Assembly: GCA_035578905.1 (NCBI GenBank) | Contig: JAQJVL010002170.1 | Location: 1-64,000, forward strand | Reading direction: 5' to 3' | Origin: Stictocephala bisonia | Lineage: Eukaryota > Arthropoda > Insecta > Hemiptera > Membracidae | Length of the DNA stretch: 64,000 nt | In this document: positions 35,109 to 44,147 of the stretch, piece after piece | Layout: every line of letters begins with the position of its first letter | How positions within the stretch are numbered: position 1 is the first letter of the stretch | The notes under the pieces: model-generated | The model's input: the letters and a program-made list of their open reading frames with translations, nothing else | Database searches by the model: none | Told to the model about the DNA's origin: nothing | Position numbers and translations under genes: made by a program

Positions 35109-36032
35109 CTATAGAGGAACAGAAGTCTCTCCAGGATTTCCTGGAGAATCTGCGAACCTCCCGCCTGTAGTTTCTTTGGGACTCCCGGTAGGCCAGCCAG
35201 TCGGCATCAATACCGGACTCAGTGCCGCCCTCTCCTCTATATCCTGCCCAGATCGAATCTGGCCTTTAGGAATTAGATCCAGTCTGTCAGACAGTTCCAC
35301 CGAATAGGAGGCCCAGTCTGTCAGTCTGGGATTCCTGTACACCCTCTTTGTTGTCTGGCCCTCAAGCACAAAGCAGATGTGTCTGTGGTCCGACAACGAG
35401 GGTTCCTGCGAAACTTCCCAGTCCCCCATGTCCTGAAACATTGAGGCTGAGACCATAGTTATGTCTATAACCTCCCTCCTAATGATGTTCGAAAAGGTTG
35501 GGAGATTACCCTTATTTAGTACCAAAAGATCGGTACCTCCCAGGTATTCTGCAAGAGCAAGGCCCCTCTCGTTCGTGTCACTGCTTCCCCAAACCTCATT
35601 GTGAGAGTTGGAGTTGCAGCCGACCACTAGCTCAAGGTTCCCGCTCCGGCAGTAATCCACCAACGCCACCATCTCTCTTGATGGTGGGAGGGTCGTCCTA
35701 TCGTATGGGAGGTATACTGATGCTACCACCAGTTTCCTCCTTACGCCATTAGCCTCTTGCAGTTTAATGATCACTGCAACCACGTCTCCTCCACAGAATT
35801 CCGGTATGAGCCAACTATCCACGCCTGCAACCAAAATGGCCGCACGCGGCTTCAGCCCGCCCGATCCCCCGTAGAGCTTATATGTAGGAATGTTGAGACC
35901 CTTAATACAGTAATCCCGAATCCACGGTTCCTGAATCAGAGCAACATTAACCCCTCTATCTCTTACAGTTCTAGCTAGTATAGTAGAGGCCTCAATACTA
36001 TGATTAAGATTGGCTTGTATGAAACTTACCAT
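35109..36032 (-). CDS. R1-like element, APE-type endonuclease domain
   Basis: 307 codons from the ATG at 36032. The domain nicks target DNA for retrotransposition. Visible: FIQANLNHSIEAS (Asn), VALIQEPWIRD (catalytic Glu), ILVAGVDSW, VVASVYLPYD, then VVGCNSNSHNEVWGSSDTNE, where relatives have GCDxNxH, so the catalytic Asp is replaced by Asn. Further on are NKGNLPTFSNIIRREVIDIT and the C-terminal SLSDHRHICF (catalytic SDH intact). The frame runs into non-family sequence (TGWPTGSPKETTGG...) near the stop, indicating a frameshift before the RT. The missing Asp and the shift make it inactive. Confidence 0.85.
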   Translation of the reverse strand: MVSFIQANLNHSIEASTILARTVRDRGVNVALIQEPWIRDYCIKGLNIPTYKLYGGSGGLKPRAAILVAGVDSWLIPEFCGGDVVAVIIKLQEANGVRRKLVVASVYLPYDRTTLPPSREMVALVDYCRSGNLELVVGCNSNSHNEVWGSSDTNERGLALAEYLGGTDLLVLNKGNLPTFSNIIRREVIDITMVSASMFQDMGDWEVSQEPSLSDHRHICFVLEGQTTKRVYRNPRLTDWASYSVELSDRLDLIPKGQIRSGQDIEERAALSPVLMPTGWPTGSPKETTGGRFADSPGNPGETSVPL

Positions 36033-36194
36033 TACCTCGACTCCAGCTCCTTGTCCCTTGGTCCTCCTCTTGCTTCGGGTAGCCCAAGCCTCTTCTCGTC
36101 TCTACCATTTCGGTAGCTTTCCCTGGAACTCAAACAGAGAGAGTTAGTGCCTAAAAAGTCAAGCCCTAACCCTACATCTATTAGAGTACCTATC

Positions 36195-37394
36195 TTATTT
36201 GGAGGAGTTTCCTACGGGCAGCATGACTGTAGCCATGCCGACTCCGCAGAATAGCTTTCTCTGCTGATTCTCCATGACCTTCAGTGAGGCAGAGTCCACC
36301 GTGACCACAAGTCTAACACCCGTAGGTGTCTCCTTACGGTCCAGTGTCCTCCACAGCTCAGTTTGGAGGCCTGGGTTAAGGTGACATAATCTTTTTAGGT
36401 ATGTCTCTGTACTCGCCGGGGGACCCGGGATCCAGAGAAATACCTTTTTGAAGCTAGGAAGTGCATCCATACCTACTACCTTCAGTACGGATCCCTCCCA
36501 TATCTTCAAACCAGGAGTGATGGTCTTCACCCAGTCCACAGTGGACTGGTCTTCGCAGACCACCACGACAGCACCCTTCGACAGGTACGTGTCCCGGATT
36601 CTCGGCAGCCAGTCTCCACCAAGGAGCCCGTCCACCTCCGAGCCCACAGCAACCTGTACATCCCGGAGCTGTGCCTCCTGATCTATTTTGACCAGAGGGA
36701 AACCCTCTCTCACTATAGCCACCCTCAAGCCGACCTCTGCCACTCTGGCATAGGAGGCCTTAGGGCGCTTCTCGTCTTTCGAAGATTTCGGAGTGGTTCC
36801 CGGGGGCCCAGGTTTCTTCCTAGGTTGACCCTGGGTCTCCACTCCCGTAGGAGAGGCTTTTAAGCCTGGTTGGTCCGACGAATCGTCCCTACCACGCTTA
36901 GTGCCGGTTGTCCGGGCCTCAGCAGGGTTCCCTGACGTGCACTGTAGGTTGCCCCCAGCGCCCGTCTGGTTCCCCGTTGCCTCCTGCCCCAGATTTCCGG
37001 CTTTCGCCTTCATCCTCCTCCTTCTTGCCGCCCCACTGGGCCTCCTCCTCTTACCCGGAGGATCTGCCGTTGTGCCAGGTCCAGGTTTCCCCGGGCCCTG
37101 GGCCACCGACGCCCCCTCCCCCTCCTCCCCCAGATTCAGCGAGCCCACGCATTCCTGCAGGGCTTGCACCTCTAGGGAGGGAGGGTGTGGAGAGGATGAG
37201 AGAAACTCCTCATCCTCATCCATCCGGGCCTGAGACTCACGCGCGAAGGCCTCAAAGGCCTCCTGCGTGGTCCTAATATTGCCAGACTGGGCAGGGTCCG
37301 AAGACTCACCGCCCTTGTCTGCCTTCACATCCGAGCTGGGCTGCTCCCTTACCTCTGGCACGTTAAGACATGTTTCTTGTTGTTGACTTTCCAT
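36195..37394 (-). CDS. R1-like element ORF1 (gag-like, DUF4780-type domain)
   Basis: 399 codons, open throughout, from the ATG at 37394. The first half is a Gly/Pro/Arg/Lys-rich disordered region with an acidic patch (ARMDEDEEFLS) and a basic stretch (GKRRRPSGAARRRRMKAKAG) likely to bind nucleic acid or direct nuclear entry. The second half has the order of a DUF4780-type domain: VAIVREGFPLVKIDQEAQL, YLSKGAVVVVCEDQSTVDWV, PGLKIWEGSVLKVVGMDALP, FLWIPGPPASTETYLKRLCH, LNPGLQTELWRTLDRKETPT and GVRLVVTVDSASLKVM. ORF1 products of this kind accompany non-LTR RNAs. No CCHC zinc knuckles are visible, unusual for R1/jockey ORF1 proteins. Codon use is strongly GC-biased. Confidence 0.85.
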   Translation of the reverse strand: MESQQQETCLNVPEVREQPSSDVKADKGGESSDPAQSGNIRTTQEAFEAFARESQARMDEDEEFLSSSPHPPSLEVQALQECVGSLNLGEEGEGASVAQGPGKPGPGTTADPPGKRRRPSGAARRRRMKAKAGNLGQEATGNQTGAGGNLQCTSGNPAEARTTGTKRGRDDSSDQPGLKASPTGVETQGQPRKKPGPPGTTPKSSKDEKRPKASYARVAEVGLRVAIVREGFPLVKIDQEAQLRDVQVAVGSEVDGLLGGDWLPRIRDTYLSKGAVVVVCEDQSTVDWVKTITPGLKIWEGSVLKVVGMDALPSFKKVFLWIPGPPASTETYLKRLCHLNPGLQTELWRTLDRKETPTGVRLVVTVDSASLKVMENQQRKLFCGVGMATVMLPVGNSSK

Positions 37395-37985
37395 TATGAT
37401 TTGTTGTTATGTATGTGTATGTATGTGTGTGTATCGGTGTTCCAGTCCCAAGGGCCATCCATATTTCTTTTGCCACCTCCCCTCGAGCGCACCCACGCCC
37501 CCAGGAACCCCTGTGGCCTCGGAAGTGCCCCCCTAACCCATTTACATGGTCCCATCCAGTCACCAACTGGCAGTGTAAACAGGATCGGGATTTTCGCCAG
37601 CTGATAGGGCAGCCACCACATGCTGGTGAGGCCAGGTCGGGCCCCTGTACTATCTGGCAGCCCGGTGTGCCATCCCGGTTTTAACAACTGTACCCTCAAG
37701 AGCCCTAGGGTCATAGTACCCGAGGTTTGGCGGCTCCATTCCTACTTCTAGCCCCTGAGACAGTGTCATGTAATTGTATGAGTTGGGTGTGGTTTTGAGT
37801 TCAGGGTCCGCGGGGTCACTGCTCCCGTCAGCTGCACACCTCAGTTGCCCCTGCGGACCTCGGTCCGGGACTGCTTATTGGGGTTGCCCCTTATTCACAG
37901 TTGTCCACCCTGTCAAAGACAGGATGGAACGTTCGCTATCCGCCACCTGCGACCCGCCCAGTAGCTGAGGCTCGCCCTGGGAGCT
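37395..37985 (-). promoter_or_regulatory. R1-like element 5' UTR/internal promoter region
   Basis: GC-rich non-coding DNA upstream of ORF1, including a GTAT/GTGT simple run at 37408-37433. By analogy with R1/jockey-type elements an internal promoter should lie here, but no specific motif was identified. The outer boundary (about 37975-37990) is where the hAT frame loses its family likeness. Confidence 0.4.
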
Positions 37986-38220
37986 TACACGTTAACTCAT
38001 TGGCATACGTTTTTGATGAATGTATGTCTTTAAGGAGAGCTGGTTCTCCTTTTATTTTGTCATGAAACTTATCACAAGTTAGTCCAACATTGTACTTCAG
38101 CATAAGCATTGCTCTTAAAGTTGGAACGTTCAATTGAGATTTATTTTCAGTCCATATATTGTTCATGTTAGTAAACACTCGTTCAACTGGAGCATTAGTT
38201 CCTGGCAGACACAGAAGCAA
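37986..38220 (-). pseudogene. hAT transposase, C-terminal dimerisation region
   Basis: The frame reads LLCLPGTNAPVERVFTNMNN, then KSQLNVPTLRAMLMLKYNVG and KIHSS-type ending (DIHSSKTYA). This matches the hAT family C-terminal region, where 'pvERvFS...' supplies the third acidic residue and the surface for dimers. It is separated from the core by frame changes and stops between 38220 and 38434. After KTYANEL the sequence becomes GC-rich and unrelated. Confidence 0.8.
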
Positions 38221-38433
38221 CTCAGCGATGTAACGTAAGTTTTCGTATGGAATGTTTTTTCAAAATGGAGAAATACCTCTACCCATCTTTGGTTGATCGA
38301 AGTTTTCAGCTCACACCATTCTGACAACTTTTCATTTATGACATATTTTTTAGACAGTTTATTTCATCAAACAGTTTGTTGTCATCAATAATGACTGATT
38401 TCAGCAAGTTTGATAACACTTCTACTCCGTTTA

Positions 38434-39852
38434 TCACGGACTCCCATGATGGTGTTTCTCTCGAACAAAACCAAGACAAGGTTTCCAAGGATCGAAAGTG
38501 GCAAGCCCATTCATTAAGATACGTAACAGATGTCTCATAAACACCTGTATTGCATTTAAAATGGGAGTTTTATAAAGCACTTCCTCATTGTTCTTCAGAC
38601 AAGATTTAACTGACATTGGAAGGAACAAACTGTTCTTCCTCTCAACATATTTCTCTCTCAAATCAGCTAAAATCAATGCAACTTCAACTGCACTGATATT
38701 TTGACCTTCTGCCTTCAGTACTGCATCATGAAAAATCGCTGACTGGCTATGAATAAAATTTAACCAAAGTTCTGCAGCTGGGTTCTCAAAAAAATCTTTG
38801 ATAAGTCTAGGACACTTTTCGTTGGTCAAAAAGTACTCTTTGAGAGACACAAAGAGCTGGAGCACCCGCTCCACAGCTGGCATCAAAGCAAGCCATCTTG
38901 TTTTGCTGTAGCCTAGGAGTTTGTGATATTGTACAGAGGCTTCCTCGCAAAATTCCTTAAACTTCTCTACCCGTACTGTATATAAATAAAAATGAGTGTA
39001 TAATTTCACAATTATAGCTTCAATATCCACGGGCAGTTCATCTGCAGCTGTTTGGATCGCATTGTGAATTATATGGGCTGCACAACCAATGCCAATAATG
39101 TCTTTATTCAAAGAGTCTTTAAGTTTGAAATATACATTTCGAGTACCCTTTCGAGCAGACCCACCAAAGTTAGTGTTTGTGTTGTCTGAACAAAACCCCA
39201 CAACTTTATCAGTAATGTTCTTATTTTGAAGAACCCTGATTAAATAATTTGTTATTATTTCTGACGTTTCTCCAGGTAAAGCTTCAAGTTCGAGTAGTTT
39301 CACTTGTACACCTGTGGATGGGTGAAAATATCGGACCAATATAGGAAACAATTTTATGTCTTTGTGATTTGATGCATCAACATATACTGAGACGAATCTA
39401 GTCTGTTCAAGCTCTGATTTAGTAGAATTGTCTACGTATGGCGCGAGAACATTGACAACTATTGCTTCTGTTTTTGTGCGAGCACAAGTGAATTTTGGCT
39501 CAAAAATCTTCTGCACTAACCTTGAAGTACAGTCTGTTGATTTGAAGCTATGGTTGTGGCAAGCAGTATGGTAAGATATTGTCCCTTCGGCTGCCGCAAT
39601 TTCCGCTTCTTTCCCTCAAATTTTTTTCATTTTTAAAAACGTACTTATTGCCCTTGAAGAAGATGCAGATTGAAGAGCTCTTTTGTGTCGGTCACTGTTT
39701 ATATGTTTCGTTATATCAGACCTTCCGCCGTGGGAGACATTAAACTCTCCATTGCACACTTCACATCGGACATTAGAGTCACTTTTAGTTTTCTTTATAA
39801 ACTTAAATTCCTTCTCTAAACCCGCGTTAAACTTACTCACACGCTTGGGCAT
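38434..39852 (-). pseudogene. hAT transposase, BED finger and catalytic core
   Basis: One frame of 473 codons broken by a single TGA at 39616-39618. The N-terminus has a BED-type zinc finger, CEVCNGEFNV...HINSDRHKR (C-x2-C, H-x5-H), for binding the transposon ends. The core shows the first Asp (VSVYVDASNHKDIKLFPILV), the second Asp (VVGFCSDNTNTNFGG), the conserved CAAHIIHNAIQ and the KTRWLALMPAVERVLQ block of hAT/ZBED proteins. The C-terminal part lies at 37986-38220 after a frameshift near 38440. In an active element this enzyme cuts and pastes the transposon by hairpin formation on flanking DNA; here one stop and one shift inactivate it. Confidence 0.85.
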
Positions 39853-40829
39853 ATTAACACTGTGAAATAATTTTCTTACTGTTCCACAGACTAGATAACG
39901 ACTGTCACACTGCTCGACTAAGACTTACTCAAACTAACACAACAGAAGCCTTTTATATACTACAAGTCTTTTAGAAGTTTCTATTAGTAATTAATTAAAC
40001 ACTAGAATGTAAACAGAAACAGCTGATATGTCTACTTGGAATATACTAGATTACTAGAACATTCTAATATCAAATAGAAGGTCCTGGAACGTTCTCATTG
40101 TGACACACAATAACGCACAATTGTTTACTTATTTCCGATAGTGACTCCAACTATACAAACAAACAGCCGTGGTGCCATAGTGTCTCAAACTCACTCTCTC
40201 TCTCTTTCTCTCTCTGGTCCCTAGGTCACTCCCATAACAATACAAAGGTAAAAAGTAGCGAACTGACTCACTGAGATAACCTATGCTACGCGAAACTAAA
40301 AACTATCCAAAACTACAAAATTCCCCGATGCAGGTATAGTTTACTAGGAACCAAATAAACAATATGCTTAAATGTTTAAGTGTATGCAATGTCCTTGTTA
40401 CTTTTATATTGTGAAAGAGTCAGTCAAGAACATTTTATTTTGGGATATAACATTAGATAATATTTAAAGCGGAACGTTTATTCGTTTATCTTTATCCTGC
40501 CAAAGCGGGACATAATAGCGTCCCCCGAGTAAATCTGGGGACAGCGGGACACTCCCGCCGAAAGCGGGACGGATGGTTACCTTATATTAGATCCATGTTT
40601 ATGTTCTACTGCTGAAAACCTTTAAATTGATGTACTACTCTCGACCTATGCTTACATTTAATATTTTCTTCTGATTCCTTGCCGTCCCCCTGATATGACA
40701 GAAAAATGCTAGTTACTTCAATAAAGTAGATAAATAGGTGCAGAAATGATGTATCAAGTTTTAGTGCTTTATATGTTTTCGTTTGGAAATTATTAATCTG
40801 TTTTGGGACTTTTCTTCCACACTGTATAA

Positions 40830-41608
40830 TCTTATTTTATTATTTTATAAAATTTTAATGGTGTATATGTTACTCAATCACGCAAAAACTACTGAACCCA
40901 TTGAGCTGAAATTTTGCATAGACATTCTTAGGGTCTTTGGTTAAATATAATCAGGGTACCTCCCTATGGGCTCAAGAAGTATCAATACCAGCCCTGTGGC
41001 AATACCAATATATTATTGGGTAGACTTTGACGTCATTTGGGGGAACTCAGCTGATTTGCTTATTTTATTAAATACCAGTAACTAAATCTACCAATTAATA
41101 GACATTATTGTAAAGCAAGTTATTTACCACTTATCAGCTAGAAGTTTAATCACAGTGGTGTTTTATACTGTGGTTTTGGGAATTAGAACAGTATTTTTGT
41201 GTTTATTTTTGCCATTTCACCCACATAGTTAAGTAGAAGAGAGGACTCGTGGTTAAGTGGGATAGAGGACCGTGGTTAAGTGGAAGAGAAGACTCGTGGT
41301 TAAGTGGAAGAGAGGACTGTATAGTTCTAACTTCACCACTAAAATAAAGGCTTTTTCATTCATTCATGTGACGTCATGGGAGATGCATGTGATACTTAAA
41401 GTCTTCTTTTTTGGCTACCGTGATTCTGATGTAAATAACGTATCAAACCCGCTTTTGCATTATACAGGTGCTAGTAGGTCATGATCACATTAAAAATCAC
41501 TTAAACAACCTGGAGTTAACTTATTTCATCCATGTTTTGTGTTACTGAATGCAATAAGCACAATATAAATCAACATGAACCCCTTATGAAGGGTGGGTAC
41601 TTTGCTAG
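40830..41608 (+). mobile_element. Helitron-like non-autonomous element (boundaries tentative)
   Basis: The 3' end has the Helitron layout: a short hairpin CCCTTATGAAGGG (41581-41593), 11 bases, then CTAG at 41605-41608 followed by T. Near the 5' side, AATCACGCAAAAACTACTGA ACCC (40877 on) resembles leader sequences of insect Helitrons (..cgcaaaaactactgaaccgat..). A TC preceded by A at 40830 is a possible start. There is no RepHel frame. A minisatellite lies inside (41236-41330), as in other non-autonomous Helitrons. Confidence 0.45.
41236..41345 (+). repeat. 24-bp minisatellite derived from a SINE tail
   Basis: About four tandem units of GTGGTTAAGTGGAAGAGAGG plus ACTC, with minor differences, end in ACTGTATAGTTCTAACTTCA and CTAAAATAAAGG. 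The last unit plus this ending match the tail domain at 54994-55060 and, in reverse, 1475-1555. Confidence 0.65.
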
Positions 41609-41623
41609 TTTTCTATAAGTATA

Positions 41624-42376
41624 TTGGTTTTGTGGTTTGGTTTTTCCTCTCGCCATCAGCTAAATAAAATAAACTATAAAATCATTATATGCGGAGACTT
41701 TAACATTGAAATGGCAAAACCTACTACAAATATCTCTTTAAAATTTCTGAATATATTGCGGTCTTATAACTTTTTCTGTGTAATTAAAAACCCTACCAGA
41801 AATAAAGCGTGTATTGACAACATAATTGTTAATTTTTCAAGAGATCTTTATAAAGCCAGAATATTAGGGGGCAGCTTTGCAGATCACGACCCTTTACTAC
41901 TGGAAATGAAACTCAAAACTGATAAATGTTTAATAAGTAATAATAACAATGGTAAAAATGACACATTCATCTGTACTCAATCAGACAATCAAATTAAGGA
42001 ATTTGCAGAATGTCTGCTCAACAATCAATGGAGTTTTACCAAAAACTTGTGTAGGCCTGGTGGTGTATCTGATGCACAGATGTGTGATCGATTTTTTAAA
42101 ATGTATATTGACCTATGGCACACTTGTTCACCTCTGGTTAAATGTAAATCTAATCATAATAATAGTTATAGAAATAAGTACAATAAGGTTAATTGGTATT
42201 CTGTGGAGCTTGCACACTCTAGAACATTAATGCTCTCGTATTTTACAATGTACAAAAATATGGTTCCAGGTACAATACAATCCAATCAGGCATACAAAAT
42301 TTACCAAAATTTGAAAAAGAAATGCAGAAAACAATTAGCAAATGCAAAAAAATTGGCTTGTCAAAATTATATATAA
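41624..42376 (+). pseudogene. CR1-like element, endonuclease C-terminal part and linker
   Basis: The frame shows INYKIIICGDFNIEMAKPTT (catalytic GDFN of APE endonucleases), KNPTRNKACIDNIIVNF, and GSFADHDPLLLEMKL, where DH is the terminal catalytic pair. A linker follows: WYSVELAHSRTLMLSYFTMY, KIYQNLKKKCRKQLANAKKL. The N-terminal half of the endonuclease is missing. It ends at a stop at 42374-42376 where the linker should go on towards the RT, so a mutation broke the frame. Confidence 0.75.
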
Positions 42377-42466
42377 AATTCTGCAAACAAGTGTAAGGCC
42401 GCGTGGGAAGTCATCTCGGGGGAAAGCTTACCTACACACACACAGCAGGTAAGTCTTGAACCAGAT

Positions 42467-43952
42467 ATGTTCAATAATTACTTTCTAAATTCTGTACATG
42501 ATTTGGGGCAGCAGTTTGATAAGTCAGTTGTTTCAGCTATTAACCTTTTAAATAATACAAACTTACTTAGGCCTAATAGTTTCCGTTGGAGAATGAACAC
42601 ACCTGAGGAGGTGAGTAAAACAGCTGCACAATTGTCGAATTCTAAGGCAATGGACTGTTATTGGCTTTCAAATAATATTATTAAGAAAACTATTCATTTA
42701 ATTAGTGCACCTTTGGCCTTTATTTTTAATACATGTTTTCACTTAAGTTACTTTCCTGAATTACTAAAATTATCCAAAGTAGTACCAATATTTAAGAAGG
42801 GAGATAAAAGCTCACCACAGAATTACCGTCCAGTCTCAATAGTTCCCATTTTTTCAAAATTATTTGAATCAATTAAGTGAATATTTTGAAAGAAACAATT
42901 TAATTTCAGTTTCTCAATTTGGATTCAGAAAAGGTATGTCTACCGTAACTGCAGTACAGCAAATTGTTGGGAATAGTCTAGAAGCATTTGAAAATAAGGA
43001 AAATGTTGCTCTCACCCTTTTTGATCTCACTAAAGCTTTTGATTGTGTACCGTTTGATATTTTACTTTATAAACTTAAATATTATGGAATTGACACCCAT
43101 TCACTTAACTTGATAAAATCATATCTCAGCAATAGAACTCAATATGTTGCACTCAACAGCAGGAATTCTGCGGTTGCAAGTGTCTCAACTGGGGTGCCCC
43201 AGGGCTCTGTCCTAGGGCCTTTTCTGTTCATAGTAGCCATAAATGATTTGCCATATAACAATACTAGTGTAAATACAATAATATATGCAGACAACACCAC
43301 CATTATGAAAAGTCATAAAGACCTAAATTATTTAAATGACGTAATTGAGGGCTCAACAAGGGATGTACTGAATTGGTTTCAAAGTAATAAACTACATTGT
43401 AATAAAGATAAAACTCAGAATTTGATACTTAGTCTCAAAAATGAAATTCCATACAATTCAGTAAAACTGTTGGGCATAAATATTGATAGTAAATTGTGTT
43501 GGAAAGACCAAATCAATAATATCTGTAAAAAAATATTGAGAACAGTATTTTTATTTTGGAAGCTAAAGCCACTTGTATTACTAATACAAAAGAAAATTGT
43601 TCACAATATGGCAGGGGCAGGGGCCCTGGAGCACTGCAAACCGCTTTTTGTTTACCTAAAAATCTGTACAATTATTAACTTTTACATTTTTCAGGTCTTA
43701 ATGTATGCCAAAGATAATTTAAATTTATTTCAACAAAGACAAAACATACACAATCATAATACTAGAAATAGAATCAATCTGGATATTCCTCATCATAGGC
43801 TTACTCTTACAGGCAAGTCTTATAAAATTAATTGTGTTACATTTTTTAATAAGCTCCCCGAGATTGCTTGGACCATACCAGTAATAAATTTAAAACTGTC
43901 ATTTATAACTGGCTTCTCAATAATCCATTTTATTCTATTTCCGAGTTTCTAG
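42467..43952 (+). pseudogene. CR1-like element, reverse transcriptase with YADN in place of YADD
   Basis: Two frames overlap at 42864-42880. The first carries KTAAQLSNSKAMDCYWLSNN, FPELLKLSKVVPIFKKGDKS and PQNYRPVSIVPIFSKLFE. The second carries SQFGFRKGMSTVTAVQQIV, ALTLFDLTKAFDCVPFDIL (motif A, Asp present), STGVPQGSVLGPFLFIVAIN (motif B), NTIIYADNTTIMKSHKDL (motif C), NKLHCNKDKTQNLIL, VKLLGINIDSKLCW. Motif C should be YADD: the second catalytic Asp is Asn, which would abolish polymerisation. The C-terminus keeps the NHNTRNRINLDIPHHRL block. Clearly a dead copy. Confidence 0.85.
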
Positions 43953-44147
43953 AGTCTGACTTGAACACAACTTTTTGAAATATGTAACTGTAATGGTCTT
44001 TTCTGTTTTAAGTATAGATTAATTTAAATATGTGTATGTTGAGGAGTAATTTATTGTAAAATTTTAATATATATTGAATTTATTGTTTATATGGTAATTT
44101 TATTTTGAATTTTATTATGTAATTATTTATTGTTAAATTTTAATATA

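Larger units (their letters stand above)
34521..37985 (-). mobile_element. R1/jockey-superfamily non-LTR retrotransposon, 3'-truncated, GC-rich
   Basis: Minus-strand order: GC-rich 5' UTR (37985-37395), ORF1 (37394-36195), APE endonuclease (36032-35109), RT N-terminal part (to 34521). The element then stops abruptly mid-RT at the inverted repeat, so the palm, thumb and 3' end are missing. The 5' end abuts or interrupts the C-terminal coding part of a hAT transposase gene. Its base composition (well over 50% GC in ORF1) contrasts sharply with the AT-rich surroundings. A truncated 3' with a preserved 5' is opposite to normal target-primed insertion and points to a later deletion or rearrangement. 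Confidence 0.85.
37986..40583 (-). mobile_element. hAT DNA transposon, right end lost
   Basis: The 5' terminus, on the minus strand, starts near 40583 with GGTAACCATCCGTCCCGC and carries further GTCCCGC motifs to about 40497 (a terminal type I associate with hAT elements). The transposase gene follows (39852-37986). The end beyond the transposase C-terminus is replaced by the R1-like element, so no second terminal repeat or 8-bp duplication can be shown. A (CT)n run lies at 40193-40216. Confidence 0.7.

Noticed and set aside
37363..37714. Several overlapping open frames on both strands at the GC-rich 5' UTR of the R1-like element
   Set aside because: High GC lowers stop frequency in all frames; none resembles a known protein and they overlap each other.
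41236..41330. CRISPR-like array because of spaced short repeats
   Set aside because: Units are directly adjacent with no unique spacers, and the DNA is eukaryotic; it is a minisatellite.
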